Shown piece after piece: positions 8,225 to 16,621 of a DNA stretch of 64,000 nt (within the stretch, counting starts at the first letter, position 1; each line of letters opens with the position of its first letter). Source of the stretch: Bacteroidota bacterium. Its GTDB lineage: Bacteria; Bacteroidota; Bacteroidia; AKYH767-A; OLB10. Position numbers and translations under genes: made by a program. Location: NCBI GenBank assembly GCA_019136655.1, contig JAGVTU010000004.1, positions 22,978 through 86,977 on the forward strand, in the 5' to 3' direction. The notes beneath the pieces are model-generated. The model was given only the letters and a program-made list of their open reading frames with translations. It was not told the DNA's origin and searched no databases.

Positions 8225-8815
8225 ATGAGAGCAAAAGTATCACTAATTGCATTAGCCTTTGTGGCAGTAGCCCAAACCCTGAATGCTCAGGACACAAAAT
8301 TCAATTTCGGACTGAAAGTTTCGCCAACCATAGCATGGTTTAAAGCCAGTGGCAATCTGGACAATGACGGCAGCAAAATTGGTTTTGCCTATGGATTGAT
8401 GGCAGATTTTAATTTTTCAGATAATTATGCCCTGTGCACAGGAGTGGATGTAACCTATCGCGGAGGCAAGGTAAAAGCAAACGATTCGATCAAACAAAAA
8501 ACCGTTTTGCAATATATTGAAGTGCCTGTTACTTTAAAATTAAAAACCAACGAAATTGGTTATGTAACTTATTTCGGAAAAGTAGGATTTGCTCCGGGGT
8601 TCAACATCAGAACAGATGGCGATTATAAAAAGTCAGAAATATACCCATTTAACCTTGCTTTGGTAGCCGGTTTAGGAATGCAATATTCACTTGGTGGAAA
8701 AACAGCTTTGTTAGCAGGAGTAACTTTCAATAACGGATTTATGGATGTAGTAAAAGCTAAAAATGCAAAAGCTACCTCTAATTTTATTGCAATAGATCTT
8801 GGCGTGATGTTTTAA
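8225..8815 (+). CDS. Outer-membrane beta-barrel protein (PorT-like family)
   Basis: 196 residues with an N-terminal signal peptide (cleavage probably after LNAQ) and a string of amphipathic beta strands: FNFGLKVSPTIAWF, IGFAYGLMADFNF, YALCTGVDVTYRGGKV, VLQYIEVPVTLKLKT, YVTYFGKVGFAPGFN and so on to a C-terminal Phe. The pattern fits the small OMP_b-brl_2/PorT-like family common in Bacteroidota; an eight-stranded barrel would suit this length. These proteins are often uncharacterised porin-like or structural outer-membrane proteins. The gene diverges from gldB with only 39 bp between, so co-regulation is possible. It should not be equated with the T9SS protein PorT on this evidence. Confidence 0.8.
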   Translation: MRAKVSLIALAFVAVAQTLNAQDTKFNFGLKVSPTIAWFKASGNLDNDGSKIGFAYGLMADFNFSDNYALCTGVDVTYRGGKVKANDSIKQKTVLQYIEVPVTLKLKTNEIGYVTYFGKVGFAPGFNIRTDGDYKKSEIYPFNLALVAGLGMQYSLGGKTALLAGVTFNNGFMDVVKAKNAKATSNFIAIDLGVMF

Positions 8816-8831
8816 TAAGAAACATCCAAAT

Positions 8832-8867
8832 AAAAAAAGGCTGCCCCGAAAAGAGGCAGCCTTTTTT
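8832..8867. terminator. Bidirectional terminator
   Basis: A run of A, then GGCTGCC (8839-8845) pairing with GGCAGCC (8855-8861), then six T. The flanking A and T tracts let it serve both the beta-barrel gene and the convergent aconitase gene. Confidence 0.92.
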
Positions 8868-8882
8868 ATGCTGTAAACTCAA

Positions 8883-11657
8883 TTAATTTTTCTTCAGGTA
8901 ATCTCTCAACACATATTGAAGTATTCCCTGATTTCTGTAGTATTCAATTTCAATAGCGGAATCTAACCGTGCTTCCACTTTGAAGTTGGTTTCTTTACCT
9001 GATGAATGAACCGCTTTTACATCCAGAATTTTATGTGGTTTCAAATCTTTTTCAAGACCACTGATGGTATAAGTTTCAGTTCCGTCAAGACCGAGTGATG
9101 CAGCATTTTGACCATTGGTAAATACCAAAGGAGCAATACCCATTCCTACCAGATTACTTCTGTGAATACGCTCATAGCTTTCAGCAATGACTGCTTTCAC
9201 ACCCAGCAGGAATGTTCCTTTTGCAGCCCAGTCGCGTGATGAGCCGGAGCCATATTCTTTTCCTGCAAGAATAATCAGCGGAGTTTTGTCTTTCTGATAT
9301 TGCATGGCCACATCATAAACGGTTTTTACTTCACCTGTAGGCATGTAGCGGCTGAATCCTCCTTCTTTGTCTGAAATTTTATTTTTGATACGAACATTTG
9401 CAAACGTTCCGCGCATCATCACTTCGTGATTTCCTCTGCGCGAACCATAAGAGTTGAATTCTTCTTTGGCTATTCCTTTGCTGCTGAGATAAGCTCCTGC
9501 TGCTGATGTTTCTTTAAACGAGCCTGCAGGCGAAATATGATCGGTAGTAACCGAATCGCCTAAGTAAAGCAATACTCTTGCATTATTAATATCTGTAATT
9601 GCATCCGGTGTTGCTTTCAGATTTTCGAAGAAAGGAGCCTCACGAATGTAGGTTGAATTCTGATCCCATTCAAAATTCTGATCGAGTTTTACCTCCAATG
9701 TTTGCCAGTCGGTAGAACCATCAAAAATCACATCATAAACTTCTTTGAAATCATCCTGCTTCATACAGTCGTTCATGGTATTCTGAATTTCTTCGCGTGA
9801 TGGCCAAATGTCTTTCAGATAAACAGGTTCACCATTGGGGTCAAAGTCAATCGGGTCGTTGATTAAATCAATATCAACTCTTCCTGCAAGTGCATAAGCA
9901 ACAACAAGCATTGGCGACATGAGGAAGTTCATCTTTACCTGCGGATGAACACGTGCTTCAAAGTTTCTGTTTCCTGATAACACGGAAGCAACTACCAGTT
10001 CGCCTTTGTCAACAGCAGTTGCAATGGCAGGAGGCAATGGTCCTGAATTACCGATACACGATGTGCAGCCATAACCAACAGTATGAAAGCGCAATGCATC
10101 CAAATCAACATTCAGTCCTGAACGTTCTAAATATTTTGTAACCACTTTAGAACCCGGAGCAAGAGATGTTTTTACCCAGGCTTTTGATCTTAGTCCTTTT
10201 TCAACTGCCTTACGTGCAAGCAAACCTGCACCTACCATCACAGCAGGGTTTGAAGTGTTGGTACAACTTGTAATAGCTGCTATCACAATACTTCCGTCAC
10301 TCAACACAAATTCTTTATGTGGCTGTTTTATTCTTACAGAGTGATGCATCTTGTCCACTTCTACTTCTGACTTAGTTTCGCCATGCAGAGGAACTTTGCC
10401 AAAAGTAAATTCAGTGCCTGAGCCACCTTCTTTCAGCCATGCCGATTCAAGGCGATCTTGTTGTGGTTGATATTCGCGGTTGAATTCTCCTTTCAATACT
10501 TCACAGAATTTATTTCCAAGGTCTTTTACAAAAATTTTATCCTGCGGACGTTTTGGTCCTGATACGGTTGGCTCCAGTGTTGACAAATCCAGTTCAACAA
10601 CGGTTGAATAATTTATTTTTTCGTTTCCTGTTCTCCAGAGGAGATTGTCCTTGCAATATGTTTCTACAATTTTTATTTGTTCTTCTGAACGGTTGGTAGA
10701 GCGCATGTATTCCAGAGTGCGGTCATCAATCGGGAAATAAGTTACTGTACAGCCAAATTCAGGTGACATGTTACCAATGGTAGCGCGGTCGGTGACAGTT
10801 AAGTTCTGAAGTCCGTCACCAAACACTTCTACAAATTTTCCTACTACTCCTGTTTTGCGAAGCAGATTTGCTATGGCTAAAACCAAGTCAGTAGCTGTAC
10901 ACTGATTCGGAATTTTTCCTGTAAGTTTCAATCCTACCACCTGAGGGCAAGTAAAGAAAATCGGCTGACCCAACATGGCAGCTTCTGCTTCAATACCACC
11001 CACACCCCATGCAATTACTCCAATACCGTTTACCATAGGCGTATGCGAGTCAGTTCCTACAAGTGTATCAGGAAACAACCATCCGTCTCTGGCAATTACT
11101 CCTTTTGATAAATATTCAAGATTCACCTGATGGCATATACCCATTCCCGGAGGCACTACCGTGAAATTTTTAAGTCCTTTCTGTGCCCACTTAAGCAATT
11201 CGTAGCGCTCTTTGTTGCGGTGAAATTCCAGTTCAACATTTTTGTCGTAAGAGTAATCGGTTCCGTAATAGTCCACCTGCACTGAGTGGTCAATAACCAG
11301 GTCAACAGGTATTGCAGGATTGATTTTTTGTCCGTCTTTGCCATGACGCACAAATTCTGCACGCAGCGAAGCCATGTCCACTACTGCAGGTACACCCGTA
11401 AAATCCTGCATCAGAATACGTGCAGGCATGAATGGAATTTCCTTGTCAATTTCGGCAGGAGTCCAGTTAAGTAATGTTTCTACATGTTCATCGGTAATGC
11501 TGAAGCCATCGAAGTTGCGCAAAATGTTTTCGAGTAAGATGCGTATGCTGAATGGCAAATGTTCTACATTCACTTTCAAATCTTTCAGCGAACTGTATTT
11601 ATATTTTTTTCCGTTTACTGAAATCTCTTTAACTGCCTGTGCTTTAGAGTAACTCAT
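8883..11657 (-). CDS. acnA: Aconitate hydratase A (aconitase)
   Basis: 924 residues, the length of the AcnA/IRP1 branch. It interconverts citrate and isocitrate in the TCA cycle in the cytoplasm through a [4Fe-4S] cluster. The three cluster cysteines are visible in TSCTNTSNP and GYGCTSCIGNSG. Other signatures are LVGTDSHTPMVNGIGVIAWGVGG, GDSVTTDHISPAG and, in the C-terminal swivel domain, GKEYGSGSSRDWAAKGT. The gene is monocistronic between a bidirectional terminator and a divergent acyl-CoA synthetase. Its dependence on iron-sulfur clusters links it to the SUF genes at 58-62 kb. The ATG at 11657 gives MSYSKAQAVKEI, a normal AcnA start. Confidence 0.98.
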   Translation of the reverse strand: MSYSKAQAVKEISVNGKKYKYSSLKDLKVNVEHLPFSIRILLENILRNFDGFSITDEHVETLLNWTPAEIDKEIPFMPARILMQDFTGVPAVVDMASLRAEFVRHGKDGQKINPAIPVDLVIDHSVQVDYYGTDYSYDKNVELEFHRNKERYELLKWAQKGLKNFTVVPPGMGICHQVNLEYLSKGVIARDGWLFPDTLVGTDSHTPMVNGIGVIAWGVGGIEAEAAMLGQPIFFTCPQVVGLKLTGKIPNQCTATDLVLAIANLLRKTGVVGKFVEVFGDGLQNLTVTDRATIGNMSPEFGCTVTYFPIDDRTLEYMRSTNRSEEQIKIVETYCKDNLLWRTGNEKINYSTVVELDLSTLEPTVSGPKRPQDKIFVKDLGNKFCEVLKGEFNREYQPQQDRLESAWLKEGGSGTEFTFGKVPLHGETKSEVEVDKMHHSVRIKQPHKEFVLSDGSIVIAAITSCTNTSNPAVMVGAGLLARKAVEKGLRSKAWVKTSLAPGSKVVTKYLERSGLNVDLDALRFHTVGYGCTSCIGNSGPLPPAIATAVDKGELVVASVLSGNRNFEARVHPQVKMNFLMSPMLVVAYALAGRVDIDLINDPIDFDPNGEPVYLKDIWPSREEIQNTMNDCMKQDDFKEVYDVIFDGSTDWQTLEVKLDQNFEWDQNSTYIREAPFFENLKATPDAITDINNARVLLYLGDSVTTDHISPAGSFKETSAAGAYLSSKGIAKEEFNSYGSRRGNHEVMMRGTFANVRIKNKISDKEGGFSRYMPTGEVKTVYDVAMQYQKDKTPLIILAGKEYGSGSSRDWAAKGTFLLGVKAVIAESYERIHRSNLVGMGIAPLVFTNGQNAASLGLDGTETYTISGLEKDLKPHKILDVKAVHSSGKETNFKVEARLDSAIEIEYYRNQGILQYVLRDYLKKN

Positions 11658-11794
11658 ATATCAGATGTTTTTATTTTAGTTTTAAAAATTGCTTTTGAAA
11701 AGCAGCGCAAAGTAACCACAATTAAACAAATTTTCGATTTGCTATTGATAAATTTTTCTTTTCGGACTTGTTAGGTTTACTTTGTAACATATAA

Positions 11795-13264
11795 ATGATT
11801 CCAATTGTTCAAAACAGCAGCGAATTTGGTGATGCCACAGCTATTATTGACAATAGCGGGACGTACACCTACAACAGTTTAAGGCAGCATGCCCTTAAGG
11901 TTGCCCATGCCTTAGAGGGCAGAAAAATTGCTGCGCAACCGGTTTTGTATCTTTTTCCTTCGGGATTTCAGTATGTGGCAGTGCAGTGGGGTATTTGGCT
12001 CAGCGGAAATATGGCTGTTCCGGTGCATACAGCCCATACACCTCATGAGATTGATTATTTTATAAAAGATTCCGGAGCTACGTTGTTGATTTGCGACAAA
12101 TCGCTGAAGCATCTGACCACACATTTGAAAAACAACATTGTGCTGTCAGATTTTGAAGAACTGATTCAGGAGTCAGGTAACAACAAACGATTGCCTCGCG
12201 TAAAGCCTGAAAGTAATGCACTGATGATTTATACCAGCGGAACCACAGGTAAACCCAAAGGAGTGGTGATAAGTCATGAGCAGTTGGACACACAGATGCG
12301 TTCATTAAGCAAGGCATGGGAATGGAAAAACTCTGACAGGATACTGAATGTGCTGCCTATGCATCATGTGCATGGTGTGGTGAATATTACCTGCTGTGCA
12401 CTTTACAACGGTGCTACTGTGGAAATGCAACCTCAGTTTGATGCTGCCTGTGTTGCCGAACGTATGGCAAGTGGTGAACTTACCTTGTTTATGGCTGTGC
12501 CAACTATTTATCATAAACTGATACAGCATTTTGAAAAACTGAACAACGAAGAGCGACATCAGTGGCAGCATGGAATGAAATCAATGCGACTGATGGTAAG
12601 CGGATCGGCAGCACTGCCAATGCCAACTTTGGCACGCTGGAAAGTAGTTAGCGGGCATACCTTGCTGGAGCGTTATGGAATGACAGAAATAGGTATGGCT
12701 TTATCCAATCCGCTGCATGGCGAGCGCAGAGCGGGTACTGTTGGTTTCCCGTTGCCATTTGTCGAAGTAAAAATAACAGACGAATCAGGCAATGAAATCA
12801 AAGAAGCAGACACTCCGGGAGAGTTATACGTGAAAGGAAAAACTGTTTTTAAACAGTACTGGAATAAGCCGGAAGAAACTGCAAATGCATTTGATGACGG
12901 ATGGTTTAAAACCGGTGATGTGGCAGAGAAAAGCAGTGACGGTTATTTCAAAATTTTAGGACGTAAGTCAAGTGATATCATCAAATCGGGAGGTTATAAA
13001 ATTTCAGCACTTGAAATTGAAAACGTACTTCTTTCGCATGAGCGCATCAGCGAATGTGCCGTGGTGGCTTTGCCTGATGTGGTTTGGGGTGAAACCATAG
13101 CTGTAGCTATTGTAGGAAAAGTTTTGCAAAGTGAACTTACAGAATGGCTGAGAGATAAAATGGCGGGATATAAACAGCCGCGTCATTTTGTTTTTGTGAA
13201 ACAACTGCCCAGAAATGCCATGGGAAAAATTTTGAAACAGGATGTGCGAAATCTGTTTAAATAA
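11795..13264 (+). CDS. AMP-forming acyl-CoA synthetase, malonyl-CoA synthetase-like
   Basis: 489 residues, short for the ANL superfamily and close to MatB/ACSF3 malonyl-CoA synthetases. It should adenylate a carboxylic acid and transfer it to CoA. Visible core motifs are the P-loop-like YTSGTTGKPKGVV (about 148-160), RYGMTEIGMALSNPL (A5), DGWFKTGDVAE (A7), KSSDIIKSGGYKISALEIE (A8) and PRNAMGKILK with the catalytic Lys (A10). The RYGMTEIGMALSNP signature is shared with ACSF3-type enzymes, which use malonate or methylmalonate, but the substrate is not proven by sequence alone. It diverges from acnA, no malonate transporter or decarboxylase is nearby, and it ends at a strong terminator. Confidence 0.88.
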   Translation: MIPIVQNSSEFGDATAIIDNSGTYTYNSLRQHALKVAHALEGRKIAAQPVLYLFPSGFQYVAVQWGIWLSGNMAVPVHTAHTPHEIDYFIKDSGATLLICDKSLKHLTTHLKNNIVLSDFEELIQESGNNKRLPRVKPESNALMIYTSGTTGKPKGVVISHEQLDTQMRSLSKAWEWKNSDRILNVLPMHHVHGVVNITCCALYNGATVEMQPQFDAACVAERMASGELTLFMAVPTIYHKLIQHFEKLNNEERHQWQHGMKSMRLMVSGSAALPMPTLARWKVVSGHTLLERYGMTEIGMALSNPLHGERRAGTVGFPLPFVEVKITDESGNEIKEADTPGELYVKGKTVFKQYWNKPEETANAFDDGWFKTGDVAEKSSDGYFKILGRKSSDIIKSGGYKISALEIENVLLSHERISECAVVALPDVVWGETIAVAIVGKVLQSELTEWLRDKMAGYKQPRHFVFVKQLPRNAMGKILKQDVRNLFK

Positions 13265-13295
13265 AAAACGGACTACATCATGCAGTCCGTTTTTT
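13263..13295. terminator. Bidirectional terminator
   Basis: Six A residues, CGGACT (13269-13274) pairing with AGTCCG (13284-13289), then six T. It separates the acyl-CoA synthetase from the convergent DNRLRE-protein gene. Confidence 0.88.
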
Positions 13296-13318
13296 ACCAT
13301 GTATTTATGACAAAGAAT

Positions 13319-14239
13319 TTATTTCACCACCATACGTTGTGTGTAATTCATATTGGAAGTTTTAATATTCAGAAAATAAATGCCTGATGTCAGTGCAGAG
13401 GCATCAAATCCAATAATTTTATCATCATCAGCATAGGCTTCGGCCTGCGTACAGAGTTTGCCCAATAAATTATATACATCCAGTTTTACCAAACCGTTTT
13501 CGGCATCTTGAGGTAAAATAATCGTAGCATTTTCTTCTACAGGATTTGGATAAATAACAGGATTAGTTGTTTCTGTTTCGTTAGCCAGGCGAGCAGTTTG
13601 AATATGCGAGTAAGTGACAGTAAGCTTTGGCCTGATAGCCGGATTAGGATTATCGCTTGAAGCAAAAATCAGTTTCTTATACACACATTCACTTTGCAGA
13701 CTCAGCATAAAACCAAAACTTGATGCAGGATATCTTCTGGAGTCCAGAATCAGTTTTTTTACGTTGATATTTGTAAAACTCTGATTTGAAGATGTTGTAG
13801 CCGGCAATGAAACTCTGTTGAGTGCAGTAGTTGACGGCTGATTATTCCAGGTTACAGTTGATTCAGTCCAACTGGAAGTGATTCTTTGCAGGTAACTGTC
13901 GTTGCATCCTAAGAACTGAGCATGGCTTCCTTCTTCACTCGTAGGATTGAAGTACAATGAAAGCGTTGCGCTGTGAATGATTGCGCTTTGCGGAATTTGA
14001 CTCAGGTCAAACTCAATCAGCGAACGAACGATAGATGTGTTACCGTTCTTGGTCCAGGCAATAGCGTTGAAGTCGCGCTTGGTGCCATAGTTGTGGTTGG
14101 CATATCCGCAGGGAACACAACTGAAAATTTCAGCGTCTTTTCCATCTGACGGGCCGGGTTGCAATACAAGTGTGGTTTGTGCCTGCAAGCTAAGGATGGT
14201 TGAACTTAAAATTGCAGCAAGAGTTATTGTTCTTATCAT
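13319..14239 (-). CDS. Secreted DNRLRE (CBM96-like) domain protein with T9SS sorting domain
   Basis: 306 residues. The signal peptide MIRTITLAAILSSTILSLQAQ leads into a DNRLRE/CBM96-type beta-sandwich (about 25-215), with the features DFNAIAWTKNGNTSIVRSLIEFDLSQIP, ATLSLYF and SSWTESTVTWNNQP typical of that family. The last 75 residues (NPVIYPNPVEENATI... GIYFLNIKTSNMNYTQRMVVK) are a type A T9SS sorting domain. It is therefore exported by the type IX system and probably fixed to the surface. CBM96 members bind alginate in some enzymes, but no catalytic domain is present, so binding or structural roles are likelier. A minus-strand promoter TTG-N23-TACTTTAG lies at 14263-14296. Confidence 0.85.
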   Translation of the reverse strand: MIRTITLAAILSSTILSLQAQTTLVLQPGPSDGKDAEIFSCVPCGYANHNYGTKRDFNAIAWTKNGNTSIVRSLIEFDLSQIPQSAIIHSATLSLYFNPTSEEGSHAQFLGCNDSYLQRITSSWTESTVTWNNQPSTTALNRVSLPATTSSNQSFTNINVKKLILDSRRYPASSFGFMLSLQSECVYKKLIFASSDNPNPAIRPKLTVTYSHIQTARLANETETTNPVIYPNPVEENATIILPQDAENGLVKLDVYNLLGKLCTQAEAYADDDKIIGFDASALTSGIYFLNIKTSNMNYTQRMVVK

Positions 14240-14262
14240 GATGGGTGATTTAAAATTCAGCT

Positions 14263-14296
14263 CTAAAGTAATATTTTTTTAAATTAAAAAATCCAA
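14263..14296 (-). promoter_or_regulatory. Promoter for the DNRLRE-protein gene
   Basis: On the minus strand TTG (14296-14294), 23 bp, then TACTTTAG (14270-14263), one base off TAnnTTTG. It lies 24 bp upstream of the start codon. The spacing is at the long end of the usual range. Confidence 0.45.
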
Positions 14297-14388
14297 TTCT
14301 TGGCTAAATATTGCATTTATGAGGTAAAAACAGAACGTTTTATGAAAAAAGATGCAATTTTATCTGATTCTTAAGGCTGATTTTCATT

Positions 14389-14748
14389 TTATCCATGATA
14401 CACCCGCGATTCTTTTATCAATCCATTTGTTCCAGTTTCCAGCACTTCCGCCACAAGAATATCTTCTTCGCCCTGTGCCTGGCGTATATATTCCATAAAT
14501 ACACGTTGGTCGTTGGCAGTAAGTGTCTGCATCTGATAGTGCAATGTCGGCAATCGGTCGAATGCATCTTTCCACCATTGGCGTAATGCTGATTTTCCTT
14601 TTACCAACCCATGTGTTTCGGGATGTCTTATTTTCAGTTTAGGGCTGTAATGTTCAGCATCATTATCATATAAACTCAAAAGCTTTTCGAGATTATGTTC
14701 GTTAAATGCTTCGAACCATTTTTGTGCAATGGCAATATTGGATGTCAT
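14389..14748 (-). CDS. SnoaL-like / NTF2-fold small protein
   Basis: 119 residues with the SnoaL-like polyketide-cyclase/NTF2 pattern: an N-terminal helix AQKWFEAFNEHNLEKLLSLYDNDAEHYSPK, GLVKGKSALRQWWKDAFDRLP, and later strands RVFMEYIRQA and ILVAEVLETGTNGLIKESRVYHG. The cone-shaped fold hosts enzymes (isomerases, cyclases, dehalogenases) and non-catalytic proteins, so the reaction cannot be named. There is no signal peptide; the protein is probably cytoplasmic. It has the same direction as yraN upstream, with a 67-bp gap. Confidence 0.75.
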   Translation of the reverse strand: MTSNIAIAQKWFEAFNEHNLEKLLSLYDNDAEHYSPKLKIRHPETHGLVKGKSALRQWWKDAFDRLPTLHYQMQTLTANDQRVFMEYIRQAQGEEDILVAEVLETGTNGLIKESRVYHG

Positions 14749-14815
14749 GTTTGTACAGAATGAAATTTTTGTGCTTCCAAAGATAAACAGGGGAAACGAC
14801 AGGCTGAATATTTAA

Positions 14816-15190
14816 TCACATATAGGGATAAAAAGCATCCTCAATCATCTTCAGTTCATGGCGACCGTTGTGAATGACAATGGAAATAATATCGTAACGC
14901 ACTTCCACATCCAGATTTCTTGAAATAATATAATGATCGGCAGCTGTTGCCAGAAAACGTTCTTTCGCTTTTGTTACGCCATCTTCAGGCTCTCCGAAAT
15001 AATCACCGCTACGTGTTTTTACTTCGACAATGCTCAGCACGTTTCCCTTGCGTGCAATGATGTCAATTTCAAGTTTTCCGAATCGCCAGTTGCGTTCCAC
15101 AATTTCATAACCGTTTTCCCTGAGGTGAGCTACTGCAAGTATCTCACCTTCACGTCCCAGCTGCGCACTCTGATTATTTTTCTGTTCCAT
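14816..15190 (-). CDS. yraN: YraN/UPF0102 family putative endonuclease
   Basis: 124 residues, the full usual length. The restriction-endonuclease-like core is visible: GREGEILAVAHLRENGYEIVERNWR, then LEIDIIARKGNVLSIVEVKTRSG, with the Asp and E-x-K residues of the PD-(D/E)xK arrangement. Biochemical function is poorly known; the fold resembles Holliday-junction resolvases. The start overlaps the end of creD by 17 bp, which suggests translational coupling with the gene upstream. Confidence 0.92.
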   Translation of the reverse strand: MEQKNNQSAQLGREGEILAVAHLRENGYEIVERNWRFGKLEIDIIARKGNVLSIVEVKTRSGDYFGEPEDGVTKAKERFLATAADHYIISRNLDVEVRYDIISIVIHNGRHELKMIEDAFYPYM

Positions 15191-16514
15191 ACCAGTTGAT
15201 TTTCCGCGACAGGTACATTACTGTTGCCAGTACTACAAACAAACCGATGCTGCCAAGCAACAATGCATAGTCTTGCAGTTGAATAATGGAGAAAACAAAT
15301 GTATAGAGAATAATCAGTGAAAGTGTAAACAGGAGAGTAAGCTGGTTGCTCTTGAAAATAGTTTTGGTATAAAGTCCTATCATCGCTATTATCGCCAAAG
15401 CCGAAATTATGTAAGCTTTATTGAAACTCATATACTCACTCAGCGAAAGCAGTAAGGTGTAAAACAAACATAAAGCAACACCCACCAAAATGTACTGAAA
15501 CGGATGAATACGTTTGCAGTTGAGTACTTCGATAAAGAAGAATAATGTAAACGACAGAGTTATCAGCAGAATTGCATATTTAGCACTGCGATAGGTTTTT
15601 TGATAATTGTCAACAGGGATTAAAAATTTAACACCAAAAGCTGATTCACTGATTCCGGAAGGCACACCTCGAAATTTCTGAGCATAGTTGCGGTTGAGGT
15701 GAAACACTTTCCAGTTTGCATCAAAACCTTTATCACTCACATGATGGCTGTCGGGCAAAAATGCTCCATCAAAACTCGGATCTTTCCATGCAGATGAAAG
15801 AGCTACGTGGGTTTCTTTTCCCAGAGGAAGAAAATACATTTCCTTGCTGCCATTCAGTTTAAACGACATTGTGAAATTCATTTTTGCAGAATCCTGTTTA
15901 TGCAATTCAGTTAATGGTATTCTGATGCTAACACCTGATTCCTGCATGTCGTGGTTATCAAGTCCCGGATTGAATTCTAAATTTTGTCCGTTAAGATTGA
16001 TTGATAACCGTTGTTTCACGCCTCGCAAGTCGGAAATTCCAAGCGTCATTGTAGCTTCTTTCCATAAAATATCATTTGGAGAAATATTCCACTCCGAAAA
16101 ATCAGGATAAGAAAAACTACCCGATACACTTAAGTTCGATTTATAGACCACTGCTTCGTAAATGCTTCTGTGTCTGATTTCAGGATCAAATTCTCCTGCT
16201 ATATTCAGTTCATCAGGAAGAAAATGCGCGTAACGAACTTCAGAAATTCGTTTGCCATCATCATTTGTAAAAACGGTTGTATAAGGTACATTGATAACTG
16301 GTCCGCTGACGGTTTGTGAATTTCCCCATTTCTCCGAAATTTCATTCACTGCATTCTCATGCGTCATTTGTCTTTCGCGGATTAAACTCTCCACCATATT
16401 GGATGGTATCATCAGCAGTAGAACAAGAATTCCCATGCTGAGCAGTTTCACCATCACAGAATTTTTCAGCCAGTTGCTGAGTTTGTCAAATAAAGAGGGG
16501 GTAGTATTTTCCAT
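15174..16514 (-). CDS. creD: CreD-like inner-membrane protein
   Basis: 446 residues. One N-terminal transmembrane helix (LSMGILVLLLMIPSNMVESLI, about 25-45), a long periplasmic domain with the characteristic RYAHFLPDELNIAGEFDPEIRHRSIYEAVVY, and five or so C-terminal helices (from about 305) with LNCKRIHPFQYILVGVALCLFYTLLLSLSEY, the CreD hallmark. CreD family proteins are induced by envelope stress or beta-lactams in gamma-proteobacteria; the molecular role is unclear. It follows the RND efflux operon after a terminator-like hairpin and overlaps yraN. No creBC-type two-component system is adjacent. Confidence 0.9.
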   Translation of the reverse strand: MENTTPSLFDKLSNWLKNSVMVKLLSMGILVLLLMIPSNMVESLIRERQMTHENAVNEISEKWGNSQTVSGPVINVPYTTVFTNDDGKRISEVRYAHFLPDELNIAGEFDPEIRHRSIYEAVVYKSNLSVSGSFSYPDFSEWNISPNDILWKEATMTLGISDLRGVKQRLSINLNGQNLEFNPGLDNHDMQESGVSIRIPLTELHKQDSAKMNFTMSFKLNGSKEMYFLPLGKETHVALSSAWKDPSFDGAFLPDSHHVSDKGFDANWKVFHLNRNYAQKFRGVPSGISESAFGVKFLIPVDNYQKTYRSAKYAILLITLSFTLFFFIEVLNCKRIHPFQYILVGVALCLFYTLLLSLSEYMSFNKAYIISALAIIAMIGLYTKTIFKSNQLTLLFTLSLIILYTFVFSIIQLQDYALLLGSIGLFVVLATVMYLSRKINWYGTEK

Positions 16515-16526
16515 AAAATTTCCGGT

Positions 16527-16579
16527 TTAAAAATGTCTGTTATACCTAACGTCATTTATTGATGCCAAGTATAACAGAC
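16527..16579 (-). terminator. Inverted repeat/terminator between the RND gene and creD
   Basis: GTCTGTTATAC (16535-16545) and GTATAACAGAC (16569-16579) are perfect 11-bp complements around a 23-nt loop. On the minus strand the stem is followed by ATTTTTAAA. It may end the efflux operon and separate it from creD; the long loop and weak T tract make a regulatory site an alternative. Confidence 0.55.
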
Positions 16580-16621
16580 TTCAAACTTACAAAAATACTT
16601 TGCTGAAAAATCAACAGGCCA

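Noticed and set aside
15844..16110. Plus-strand frame opposite creD
   Set aside because: Shadow of the creD coding frame with no family features.
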